64,000 nt of DNA. It comes from Nitratireductor pacificus pht-3B. GTDB taxonomy: Bacteria > Pseudomonadota > Alphaproteobacteria > Rhizobiales > Rhizobiaceae. This document shows positions 52,726 through 60,329 of this stretch, in pieces. The stretch's first letter is position 1; each line of letters starts with the position of its first letter. The notes beneath the pieces are model-generated. The model saw nothing but the letters and a program-made list of their open reading frames with translations, had not been told where the DNA came from and searched no databases. The DNA is taken from assembly GCF_000300335.1 (NCBI RefSeq), contig NZ_AMRM01000012.1, positions 1-64,000 of the forward strand, given 5' to 3'. Made by a program: the position numbers and the translations under genes.

Positions 52726-53760
52726 ATGAGCGTATCAGCCGGAAAATACTGGGGGCTTCGCCGCATGGCGGATGCCGCCGGGCGTTTCAAGATGACGGCG
52801 GTCGACCAGCGCCCCCCGATCAAGAACCCCATCGCCAAGGCGCGCGGAACCGCCGAGGCGCCCTATGACGACGTGGCGCAATTCAAGCGCCTTCTCGTAG
52901 AGACGCTGCAGGACCAGTCCACCGCCCTCCTGCTCGATCCGCATTTCGCCTATCCGCGCGCCGTCGATGTCCTGTCCCCGCAGAAGGGGCTGATCCTCAC
53001 CCTGGAGGATTCTCTGTTCGAGGAAACGCCGGGCGGGCGGATTTCCTCGGAAATCGACAACTGGTCCGTCGGCAAGATCAAGCGCGCCGGCGGCGACGCC
53101 GTGAAGGTTCTGGCCTGGTACCGGCCCGACGCCGCGGCCGAAATCCGCCAGGCCCAGCAGGCCTTCACGCGCCGGATCGGCGAAGCCTGTGCGCGCTACG
53201 ACATTCCCTTCCTGTTCGAGCTGCTCGTCTACCCGCTGGCCTCCGATGCGGAGCAGACGCGGGACTATGTGGAGATGAAGACCAAGCGCGCCGATCACGT
53301 CCTCGCCAGCGTCGAGGAATTCGCCCGACCGGAATACGGGGTGGACGTGTTCAAGCTGGAGAGCCCGGTCGCGGCAGGTGATCTCGAAAACGATACGATC
53401 GACGTGGCGGGCCTGTTCCGCGAGATGGGGCGGCTTGCCGGCAGGCCCTGGGTCATGCTTTCGGCGGGTGCGGGCAAGCCGGAATTCGAGACCATCCTGC
53501 GGCACGCCTATGCCGCCGGCGCCTCCGGCTATCTCGCCGGTCGCGCGATCTGGCTGGACGCCTTCGCGCATTTCCCGGACTGGCAGCGGATAGAGGAAGG
53601 CCTGCGCGGTGACGCCGTCGCCTATATGGAGCGCATCAACCGCCTGACCGACGACCATGCGCAGCCCTGGTTCGACCACCCGCGCTTTGCCGGCCAGAAG
53701 CTTTTCGCGCCGGACGATGCCGGGTTCCGCGCCGTTTACCCGGAATTCGACCATGGCTAG
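52726..53760 (+). CDS. LacD/YihT-family class I ketose-phosphate aldolase
   Basis: 344 residues, GGGGAG six bases before the ATG at 52726. TIM-barrel Schiff-base aldolase: AGRFKMTAVDQRPP near 19, ALLLDPHFAYPRAV, SVGKIKRAGGDAVKVLAWYRPDA, VDVFKLESPVAAG with probable Schiff-base Lys210, PWVMLSAGAG, ASGYLAGRAIW with anion-binding Arg273. This is the family of tagatose-1,6-bisphosphate aldolase (LacD) and of YihT, which splits 6-deoxy-6-sulfofructose 1-phosphate into DHAP and sulfolactaldehyde. It is longer than YihT (292 aa) by a 20-residue insert (about 35-55) and a C-terminal tail. Following the kinase, it should cleave the kinase product. Confidence 0.84.
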   Translation: MSVSAGKYWGLRRMADAAGRFKMTAVDQRPPIKNPIAKARGTAEAPYDDVAQFKRLLVETLQDQSTALLLDPHFAYPRAVDVLSPQKGLILTLEDSLFEETPGGRISSEIDNWSVGKIKRAGGDAVKVLAWYRPDAAAEIRQAQQAFTRRIGEACARYDIPFLFELLVYPLASDAEQTRDYVEMKTKRADHVLASVEEFARPEYGVDVFKLESPVAAGDLENDTIDVAGLFREMGRLAGRPWVMLSAGAGKPEFETILRHAYAAGASGYLAGRAIWLDAFAHFPDWQRIEEGLRGDAVAYMERINRLTDDHAQPWFDHPRFAGQKLFAPDDAGFRAVYPEFDHG

Positions 53761-55147
53761 AAAGTTGGGCCTGTTCGTCCTCGGGCGCGCCACCTTCGAC
53801 GTGGACTACGCGCGCGCCTGCGCCGCGCGTGCGGTCGAGGTCTTGCGCATGCAGGACTGCAGGCTTGCCGGAACCGGCGCGATCCTCTTCGACAATGCCG
53901 AGGTCACGGCGGCGCTGGACGATATCGCGGAGGAAAAACTGGACGGCATCGTCGTCGTGCAGAGCACCTTCACCGACGCGGAAGCCGTCTGCATGATCGC
54001 CGAGCGGACGGGACTGCCGCTCTACATCTGGGCGCTTCCGGAACCGCGCACCGGCGGACGCCTGAGGCTCAATGCCTTCTGCGGCCTCAATCTGGCGGCG
54101 CACGCGCTCGGGTTGAGGAACGTGCCCTGCATCAGCCTCTACGCGGCACCGGATGCGCCCGCCATCGAAACCGAAATCGCCGGCTGGCTCGCGGCGGAAC
54201 CCGCCGCGCCGCCCCGGACACGCGTGGCGGAGCCTGTTCCCTCCGAGGCGGGAGCGAGGGGGCTGGACGCCCTGCGGGGCGCCCGCATCGGACGCATCGG
54301 CGCCCATCCGGCGGGCTTCGATACCTGCGCCTATGAGCCGGCGCGCCTGTCAAGGCTTTGCGATGCCCATGTGGAGCCGGTGGCGCTCGAGGACCTGTTC
54401 GCCGCCGCCCGCGAAGTGCCGGACAGCGCCGTCGGCGCGCTTCTGGAGGAATGCTCCGCCGTCTCGGGGATCGGCGAACTCGACCCGGACCAGCTCCTTC
54501 GCTCGCTCCGGCTCAAGGGCGCCCTGGATGCGCTGAAGGAACGGGGACGGTTCGACGGCTTTGCCCTGCGCTGCTGGCCGGAGACCTTCACGGAATATGG
54601 CGGCGCCATCTGCGGTCCTGTCGGCATGATGGGAGAGAAGCGGACGCCCTGCGCCTGCGAGGCCGATGTCTACGGCGCCCTCACCTCGCTGATGCTGCAG
54701 GCGCTTTCGGACGCTCCGGCGTTTCTGGCCGACATCGTCGACATCGACGATGCCACGGATACGGGCGTCGTCTGGCACTGCGGTCAGGCCCCCGCCTCGA
54801 TGGCCGATCCGGCAGCGCCGCTGGAGGCGACGATACACTCCAACCGCCGCATGCCCCTGCTGTTCCAGTTTCCGCTGAAGCCGGGGCGCGTCACGCTGGC
54901 GCGCATCAGCCAGGCGCGCGGCGCGCAATCCATGGTGGTGGCAGGCGGCGAGATGATCGCCGCACCGCCCTCCTTTTCGGGAACGTCCGGTGTCGTGCGC
55001 TTCGACACCGCGGCGAAGACAGTCCGGCAGCGCCTCCTCGCTGCCGGACTGGAACATCATCTCGCCCTCGTCTACGGCGACCATCGCGATGCGCTCGAAC
55101 ACGTCGCGCATGGCCTCGGCCTGCCTGTTCTGGATCTCACGCAATGA
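53753..55147 (+). CDS. L-fucose/L-arabinose isomerase-like protein
   Basis: 464 residues, overlapping the aldolase stop by eight bases. Two domains: an N-terminal Rossmann-like part (LGLFVLGRATFDVDYA, DGIVVVQSTFTDAEAV) and a C-terminal FucI-type domain with the metal/catalytic pattern: ALRCWPETFTEYGG, CACEADVYGALTSLMLQALS (Glu and Asp), DIVDIDDATDTGVVWHCGQAP (Asp, His). Such proteins interconvert aldoses and ketoses with Mn2+, though many relatives have unknown substrates. Within this operon it is the natural candidate for making the ketose used by the kinase; as I recall, some described sulfoquinovose isomerases come from this superfamily. Coupled to the next gene by an ATGA overlap. Confidence 0.83.
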   Translation: MARKLGLFVLGRATFDVDYARACAARAVEVLRMQDCRLAGTGAILFDNAEVTAALDDIAEEKLDGIVVVQSTFTDAEAVCMIAERTGLPLYIWALPEPRTGGRLRLNAFCGLNLAAHALGLRNVPCISLYAAPDAPAIETEIAGWLAAEPAAPPRTRVAEPVPSEAGARGLDALRGARIGRIGAHPAGFDTCAYEPARLSRLCDAHVEPVALEDLFAAAREVPDSAVGALLEECSAVSGIGELDPDQLLRSLRLKGALDALKERGRFDGFALRCWPETFTEYGGAICGPVGMMGEKRTPCACEADVYGALTSLMLQALSDAPAFLADIVDIDDATDTGVVWHCGQAPASMADPAAPLEATIHSNRRMPLLFQFPLKPGRVTLARISQARGAQSMVVAGGEMIAAPPSFSGTSGVVRFDTAAKTVRQRLLAAGLEHHLALVYGDHRDALEHVAHGLGLPVLDLTQ

Positions 55148-56250
55148 CCATAAGATACGCCATCATCGGCTCCGGCATGATGGGCCAGGAACACATCCGC
55201 AATCTCGCGCTGGTGGAGGATGCGAAGATCGTCGCCATCGCCGAGCCCGATGCGGCGATGCGCGCCGCGGGTGCGGCGCTGGCCGGCCCGGGCGTCGCCC
55301 TCCACGCCGACATGCGCGATCTGCTCGGCAGCACCGATGCGGACGCGTTCCTGGTCGCCTCGCCCAACCACACCCATGCCGACATCCTCGACCGGCTGAT
55401 CGACGACGGGCGCCCTGTGCTGATCGAGAAGCCCGTGGTGAAGGACCTAGCGCAGGCCAGGCGCATTGCCGCCAAGGCACGCGAGGCCCGTGCGCCGATC
55501 TGGGTGGCGATGGAATACCGCTACATGCCCGGGGTCTCCCGGCTGCTGGAGGAACTGCGGGCCGGGCGCTCCGGAGAACTGAAGATGGTCTCGATCATCG
55601 AGCGCCGCTATCCCTTCCTCGAGAAGGTCGGTTCATGGAACCGGTTCAACGCCTCTTCCGGCGGGACGCTGGTGGAGAAATGCTGCCACTTCTTCGACCT
55701 GATGCGGCTGATGACCGGCAGCGAGCCGGTCCGCGTGCAGTCCATCGGCGGCCAGGCAGTCAACCATCTGGACGAGCGCTACGACGGCAGGGTGCCGGAC
55801 GTTCTCGACCATGCCTTCACCCTCGTCGAGTTCGCCAACGGCGTCAGCGCCATGCTCGAACTGTGCATGTTCGCGGAAGGCTCGCATTTTCAGGAGCGCG
55901 TCAGCGCCATCGGCACCAGCGCCCTGCTCGAGGCGCGCGTGCCCGGCCCCGGCCGGTTCGAACCCGACGGCCGGCACAAGAATGCCGAATTCGTCGTGGC
56001 GCGCCGGGACACGCGCGCCGAAACGGTCGAGACCATCGAGGTCGATCCCGAGCTTCTGAAGCGCGGGGACCATCACGGTTCGACCTTCATCCAGCACCAG
56101 CGCTTCAACAGGATGCTGCGCGAGGGCGGTGAGCCGGACGTCTCCCTGTCCGACGGCCTGAAGGCAGTCGTCATGGGACTGGCGGCGCAGGAGTCCATCC
56201 TGAGGCGCGGCAGCGTCGATATCGGAACCGGCGACTACCGCGTGGAATAG
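55144..56250 (+). CDS. Gfo/Idh/MocA-family dehydrogenase
   Basis: 368 residues. Rossmann motif AIIGSGMMGQEH near 6, EKPVVKD with catalytic Lys96, AMEYRYMPG, and GGTLVEKCCHFFDLM with His182 and Asp185. The family oxidises or reduces sugars and inositols with NAD(P). Last gene of the operon. It could oxidise a sugar intermediate or C1/C3 position; a role on sulfolactaldehyde is not supported by family precedent. Confidence 0.88.
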   Translation: MTIRYAIIGSGMMGQEHIRNLALVEDAKIVAIAEPDAAMRAAGAALAGPGVALHADMRDLLGSTDADAFLVASPNHTHADILDRLIDDGRPVLIEKPVVKDLAQARRIAAKAREARAPIWVAMEYRYMPGVSRLLEELRAGRSGELKMVSIIERRYPFLEKVGSWNRFNASSGGTLVEKCCHFFDLMRLMTGSEPVRVQSIGGQAVNHLDERYDGRVPDVLDHAFTLVEFANGVSAMLELCMFAEGSHFQERVSAIGTSALLEARVPGPGRFEPDGRHKNAEFVVARRDTRAETVETIEVDPELLKRGDHHGSTFIQHQRFNRMLREGGEPDVSLSDGLKAVVMGLAAQESILRRGSVDIGTGDYRVE

Positions 56251-56268
56251 GAGTGTCCCGCGCCGCGC

Positions 56269-57456
56269 TCAACCGGCATTCTCCGTCGCGCTGGCCGCGC
56301 CGCGCGGCCTGGCCAGCGCCATGACGGATATGGACAGAAGCACGAAGCCGAGCCCGGCGACCCAGAGGCTGCCGCGCAGATAGGCCTCTCCGGCCAGGGC
56401 GGCGGATAATGCGACGCCGAGATTCGCCGCGCTGGTGCTGAGGGCCAGCAGGACGCCGCGATGCGTCTGCGAAAGACCTGCGATATGCGCTTCCAGCCCC
56501 GGCGCGCCGATCCCTCCGGCAACCGCCCAGACGCCCAGCGCCAGCACGACAGCAAGGAGCGCTGGATCGGGAAGCGCGAACACAACCGCCAGGCAGACGA
56601 TGACGAGCGCCATGGCCAGCCGCATCGCGCGCCTGCCGCCGCCGATCCGCCTGATCGCGGCCGGCGCCAGCGCGTTTCCGGCGACGGAAAGAACGCCGAA
56701 CCCCACATAGACGAGGCCGACCTGCTGCGTGTCCAGATACAGGCCGTCGCGCAGCCGCTCGCCGACCAGCGAATAGATTCCAACTGCGCCGCCGAGGCCG
56801 AAGAACATTCCGCACAGCGATCCGACCGTGCCGGGCACCAGGAGCCTGCCGCCTCCCGGCCCGGTTCGACGCTGACGTTCCGGCCTCCTTCCATTCCGCA
56901 GGACGGCCGGCCCGATCGCACCCACGGCCAGTGCTGCAAGCCCAAGCGCAACGAAGGCTGCGCGCCACGACCACAGTTCGGTCAGATACGCGCCCAGTCC
57001 CGGCCCGGCCATCAGGCCGGTCGTCAGTCCGCTCATCACGAAGGCGATGCTCTTGGCCGCTTCCTCGCTCTCGTCCGCCGCGAGCGCGAAGGCGATGGGC
57101 AGCATGCCGGCGCTGGCGACGCCGGTGAGGGCGCGGGTCGCGATGCCCCATTCGAAGCTGGAGACGAAGCCCGTCAGGACGGATGCCAAGGCGAACACCG
57201 CCGTCGACGGCAGCAGCACGGCCAGGCGCCCGTGCCGGTCGGACAGGAAGCCGAACAGCGGCGCGAGCAGCGCCAGCGGCAGGGCGTAGGCCGTCACGAA
57301 CAGCGTCACCCTTTCCGGGACGACGCCCAGGTCGTTGCCTATCGGCGTGAGGATCGGTCCGAGCAGAAACTCATCGGCCCCCACGAGAAAGGCGACGAGG
57401 AAGAGAAACGGATGCTTGAAGGCGTTCATGAACAGGCTCACTCGCTTGGTTTTCAT
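56269..57456 (-). CDS. MFS transporter, probable drug-efflux type
   Basis: 395 residues from 57456 (an ATG at 57462 and MNAFKHP at 57429 are alternatives; none has a strong site). Twelve membrane segments. Motif A is GFLSDRHGRL near 72, and GLTTGLMAGPGLGAYLTELWSWRAAF is the antiporter motif C region. The 5' end overlaps the MerR gene by about 86 bases, so the two are co-transcribed. It has no operator of the sulfonate type and probably protects against a toxic compound. Confidence 0.87.
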   Translation of the reverse strand: MKTKRVSLFMNAFKHPFLFLVAFLVGADEFLLGPILTPIGNDLGVVPERVTLFVTAYALPLALLAPLFGFLSDRHGRLAVLLPSTAVFALASVLTGFVSSFEWGIATRALTGVASAGMLPIAFALAADESEEAAKSIAFVMSGLTTGLMAGPGLGAYLTELWSWRAAFVALGLAALAVGAIGPAVLRNGRRPERQRRTGPGGGRLLVPGTVGSLCGMFFGLGGAVGIYSLVGERLRDGLYLDTQQVGLVYVGFGVLSVAGNALAPAAIRRIGGGRRAMRLAMALVIVCLAVVFALPDPALLAVVLALGVWAVAGGIGAPGLEAHIAGLSQTHRGVLLALSTSAANLGVALSAALAGEAYLRGSLWVAGLGFVLLSISVMALARPRGAASATENAG

Positions 57457-57808
57457 CACCAAGGGAAGCCTTCAGCGAATCCAGCTGTTCGATCACCGCC
57501 TGCCGTGTCTTCGACAGCCCGGCCATCAGCCGGTCGATCTGCTGCAGCTTGTGCGCGAGGCCTGCCACCGCATCGTGACAGGCGCCGGCATTTGCGTCGT
57601 CGAGGCAGGGCGCGATCGCCATGATCTCCCGCGTCGAATAGCCGGTCGCGATCAGGTCGCGAATCCGCGCCGCCCGCCTGATGTCGGCCGGCGTGTAGCG
57701 CCTGTAGCCGTTGGCGTCGCGGCCCGGGTGGAGCAGCCCTTTGCCCTCGTAGTGCCGCAACGTTCGCGGGCTCACCTGAAGGGCTTTCGCGGCATCCTGG
57801 ATCAGCAT
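57371..57808 (-). CDS. MerR-family transcriptional regulator
   Basis: 145 residues. N-terminal MerR helix-turn-helix: IQDAAKALQVSPRTLRHYEGKGLLHPGRDANGYRRYTPADI. Two cysteines, Cys68 and Cys77 (APCLDDANAGACHD), lie between the DNA-binding part and the dimerisation coiled coil, as in many MerR proteins that control MFS pumps. Upstream is the palindrome TTGACACTAGTGTCAA, its likely site. Overlaps the MFS gene it probably controls. Confidence 0.88.
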   Translation of the reverse strand: MLIQDAAKALQVSPRTLRHYEGKGLLHPGRDANGYRRYTPADIRRAARIRDLIATGYSTREIMAIAPCLDDANAGACHDAVAGLAHKLQQIDRLMAGLSKTRQAVIEQLDSLKASLGDENQASEPVHERLQASVSLPRRLSRGGR

Positions 57809-57840
57809 CGTGCTTCCCTTTCGAGCGCTGTTCTAGCCCC

Positions 57841-57856
57841 TTGACACTAGTGTCAA
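57841..57856. promoter_or_regulatory. MerR operator
   Basis: TTGACACTAGTGTCAA is a perfect 16-bp palindrome 32 bases upstream of the MerR start; TTGACA within it can also serve as a leftward -35. Placement and symmetry fit MerR autoregulation together with the MFS gene. Confidence 0.8.
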
Positions 57857-58203
57857 TGTCAAGCCGCAATCCAGATAAAACGGAAGCGCTGCGCCAAGGG
57901 CCTGAGGTAAGCGCATGTGCGGATCGGCATTGGCGCGCCGTCATGTGCTCTGATATGGGGAAAACCGGATGCCTGCGCGTGGCATCGACGCCTGCTTGGC
58001 CGCCCCGTCACGCAAAAGGGTGTCGCGCGAAGGCATCGGGGCGCCGTGCCACCCGCGTCGCATGTCGACGCTGCGAGCCTCCCGCCGGAGCAGACGCTCG
58101 TCCGCTGCGGAGTGCGTCCACGACCTAGACCTTGAAACGAAAAGATGCCACTCTCTCGTCTTGGATCAAGGATCAATAAATTGCGCAACCCCAGCGTTCA
58201 GGC
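57857..58203. other. Intergenic region upstream of the third GntR (FCD) gene
   Basis: About 350 bases without a convincing gene; overlapping open frames on both strands are Arg/Pro/Ala-rich and lack ribosome sites. At 58161-58179, TTGGATCAAGGATCAATAA carries two direct GGATCAA half-sites, related to the palindrome at 63208-63226, so the GntR gene starting at 58204 is probably autoregulated. Confidence 0.5.
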
Positions 58204-58863
58204 ATGAAGATCACAGGCAAACGAGCATATTCGAGTGCGGCCGAGTACGCGACCTCGGAGATCCGGCGCATGATCCTGAACGGCGAACTGCCGGCGGGGG
58301 AGCGGCTCGAGCAGGAGCAGATCGCCGAACAGCTCGGCATGAGCAGGCTCCCGATACGCCAGGCGCTCGACCGGCTCAAGGAGCAGGGCTTCATCGACAT
58401 GCTGCCGCACAGGGGCGCAATCGTTTCGCCCCTCACGCTCGAGGACATGGTCGAGCTCTACGCGGCGCGCCAGCGTCTGGAAGCATGGGCGCTGACGGAT
58501 GCCTGGCCGCACTACACGCCCGATGTCGTCGGTACGCTCAGGGACAGCCTGAGATCGTGCGAGGCGGCGGCGGAGCGCGGAGACCTGGACGATTTCATGG
58601 TCGCCAACCGGAACTTCCACCTCCAGACCTACGCGCCGGCGGGCAACCGGCATCTGCAGAGCATCATCGTCAAGCTCTACGACCTCTCCGAGCGCTACCA
58701 GCGCACGTCCCTCCAGCAGCCCGGACGCATGCAGCTTTCCAACACCCATCATGCGGACATGCTGAAGGCCATCGAGGATGACAGCCTCGAAGGTCTTCTC
58801 GCCGCCGCCGCGCGGCACAACGGCGCGACCCAGCTCTCGGTGGAAAGCAGGATCGACGCCTGA
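58204..58863 (+). CDS. GntR-family regulator (FCD class) of the third TRAP operon
   Basis: 219 residues, ATG at 58204 with only a weak site. Winged helix: ATSEIRRMILNGELPAGERLEQEQIAEQLGMSRLPIRQALDRL (about 16-60). FCD domain with NRNFHLQTYAPAGN and NTHHADMLKAIEDD. It is convergent with the FAD oxidoreductase operon; the shared GGATCA motif at its own promoter and at 63208-63226 points to that operon as target. Confidence 0.87.
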   Translation: MKITGKRAYSSAAEYATSEIRRMILNGELPAGERLEQEQIAEQLGMSRLPIRQALDRLKEQGFIDMLPHRGAIVSPLTLEDMVELYAARQRLEAWALTDAWPHYTPDVVGTLRDSLRSCEAAAERGDLDDFMVANRNFHLQTYAPAGNRHLQSIIVKLYDLSERYQRTSLQQPGRMQLSNTHHADMLKAIEDDSLEGLLAAAARHNGATQLSVESRIDA

Positions 58864-58885
58864 ACATCCGGCGGCCGGACTGCCG

Positions 58886-60289
58886 TCAGTGGGTGCCTTC
58901 CAGGACCGCGCCAACTTCCGTCAACCGCCGGCGCAGCTCGACGACATCCGTGTCGCGGACGTCGAAATCCGCGTTCCGCTCGCCGGCCATGGCGGCGGCG
59001 ATGCCGCAGGCCTGCCCCATCGCCATGCAGCCCCCCATGACGCGCGCCGAGGCATGCGCCTCCCTTTCCGCCGAAAAGCAGCGGCCGGCGACCAGCACGT
59101 TCTTCAGCCCTAGCGGCACCAGGCAATCGAACGGAATGTCATAGGACCCGCCGTCCGCCACGGGAATGCGGACCTGGCCCGTTCCTTCCTGGTGGATGTC
59201 GATATGGTGGCAGCCCTTGGCGACGCCGTCCGCGCGCTTGCGGCCCGTTCTCACGTCCTGCGAGGTCAGCACATACTCTCCCGCCACGCGGCGCGTTTCG
59301 CGGATGCCCATCTTCGGCGCAAGACCGGACAGGGTCGCGCCCTCGAACCCGGGAACGCGCCTTTGCAGGAACGACATGCACTGGTGCACCTGCCCCATCA
59401 GGGCGCCCAGCGCGCCGGAAAGCTCGCGCGTGTGCATCGGGTTGTCGAGCGTCACCCGCGTGCTGTTGACGCACACCTCGCGTCGCGCCTCGGAGGTCGG
59501 CTGGATCATGATCAGCGCCGTCGGGTAGAGCTCGCCGCTGTCGATGGCCTGGCCCAGCAGGGGGCCGTCCCCCTTGAAGAACACGCAGGGTTGCCCCTGC
59601 CGATGGATCTCCTCGACCAGCTCGGCGTCGCTCCGGTTTCCCCGGATCGCCTCGCTCTCCCCGACCGCGACATACTCCGGATGGCTGCGGACGAATTCCA
59701 GCAGCGCGGCGGTATCGACGCCCGCCATGCGGAACATCATCGAGACCGGCTGCATGCGCTCCTTTTCGCCGGCGGCGAGGAACGTCCCGCCGCCCGCCGC
59801 GCAGATGTCGCCGTCGCCGGAGCAGTCGATGATCGTCCGTGCCGTCAGGAGGTTCCGCCCCGACTTGTTGCGCACCATGACGCCGTCGATCCTGCCGTCA
59901 TGCATGACGATGTCTTCCGCATAGCTGTGCAGATAGACATCGACGCCCGCCTCGTGGACCAGCTGCGGAACCGCGATCTTCATGATCTCCGGGTCATAGG
60001 CGAAATACTGGATGAGCCGCCAGTCGCTGAGCCGGCGCACGAACCCGCCCAGCGCCTCGCAGCGCTGCATCAGCTTGTCCAGCACGCCCCCGGAGATCTG
60101 TTCGCCGCGTGCATTGATCGCCCCGTCGATGGTCATGCCGGTCAGCAGCTCGCCGCCGAGCATGCCGCCTGCCTCGATGAGCGCCGTGCGCGCGCCGGCC
60201 TCGGCCGCGCTGATCGCAGCCGCCACGCCGGCGCTTCCCGCGCCGACGACGACGACGTCATAGGAGTGATGATCGATCGGACTGGACAT
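58886..60289 (-). CDS. FAD-dependent oxidoreductase (FAD_oxidored/succinate-dehydrogenase-like family)
   Basis: 467 residues from the ATG at 60289 (GAGG ten bases upstream). FAD-binding motif VVVVGAGSAGVAAAISAAEAGARTALIEAGGMLGGE near 12-45, IDCSGDGDICAAGGG near 155, and C-terminal VLVAGRCFSAEREAHASARVMGGCMAMGQACGIAAAM, typical of the FAD-dependent oxidoreductases found beside tricarboxylate/TRAP transporters. Probably dehydrogenates the imported compound. Last gene of the operon that begins with the TRAP binding protein. Confidence 0.86.
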   Translation of the reverse strand: MSSPIDHHSYDVVVVGAGSAGVAAAISAAEAGARTALIEAGGMLGGELLTGMTIDGAINARGEQISGGVLDKLMQRCEALGGFVRRLSDWRLIQYFAYDPEIMKIAVPQLVHEAGVDVYLHSYAEDIVMHDGRIDGVMVRNKSGRNLLTARTIIDCSGDGDICAAGGGTFLAAGEKERMQPVSMMFRMAGVDTAALLEFVRSHPEYVAVGESEAIRGNRSDAELVEEIHRQGQPCVFFKGDGPLLGQAIDSGELYPTALIMIQPTSEARREVCVNSTRVTLDNPMHTRELSGALGALMGQVHQCMSFLQRRVPGFEGATLSGLAPKMGIRETRRVAGEYVLTSQDVRTGRKRADGVAKGCHHIDIHQEGTGQVRIPVADGGSYDIPFDCLVPLGLKNVLVAGRCFSAEREAHASARVMGGCMAMGQACGIAAAMAGERNADFDVRDTDVVELRRRLTEVGAVLEGTH

Positions 60290-60329
60290 GATTGGCAAAC
60301 CTCGATGTGGATGATGTCTGGGAGCTGGA

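Noticed and set aside
57841-58188. Small frames upstream of the third GntR gene
   Set aside because: Arg/Pro/Ala-rich on both strands, no ribosome sites, no family resemblance.
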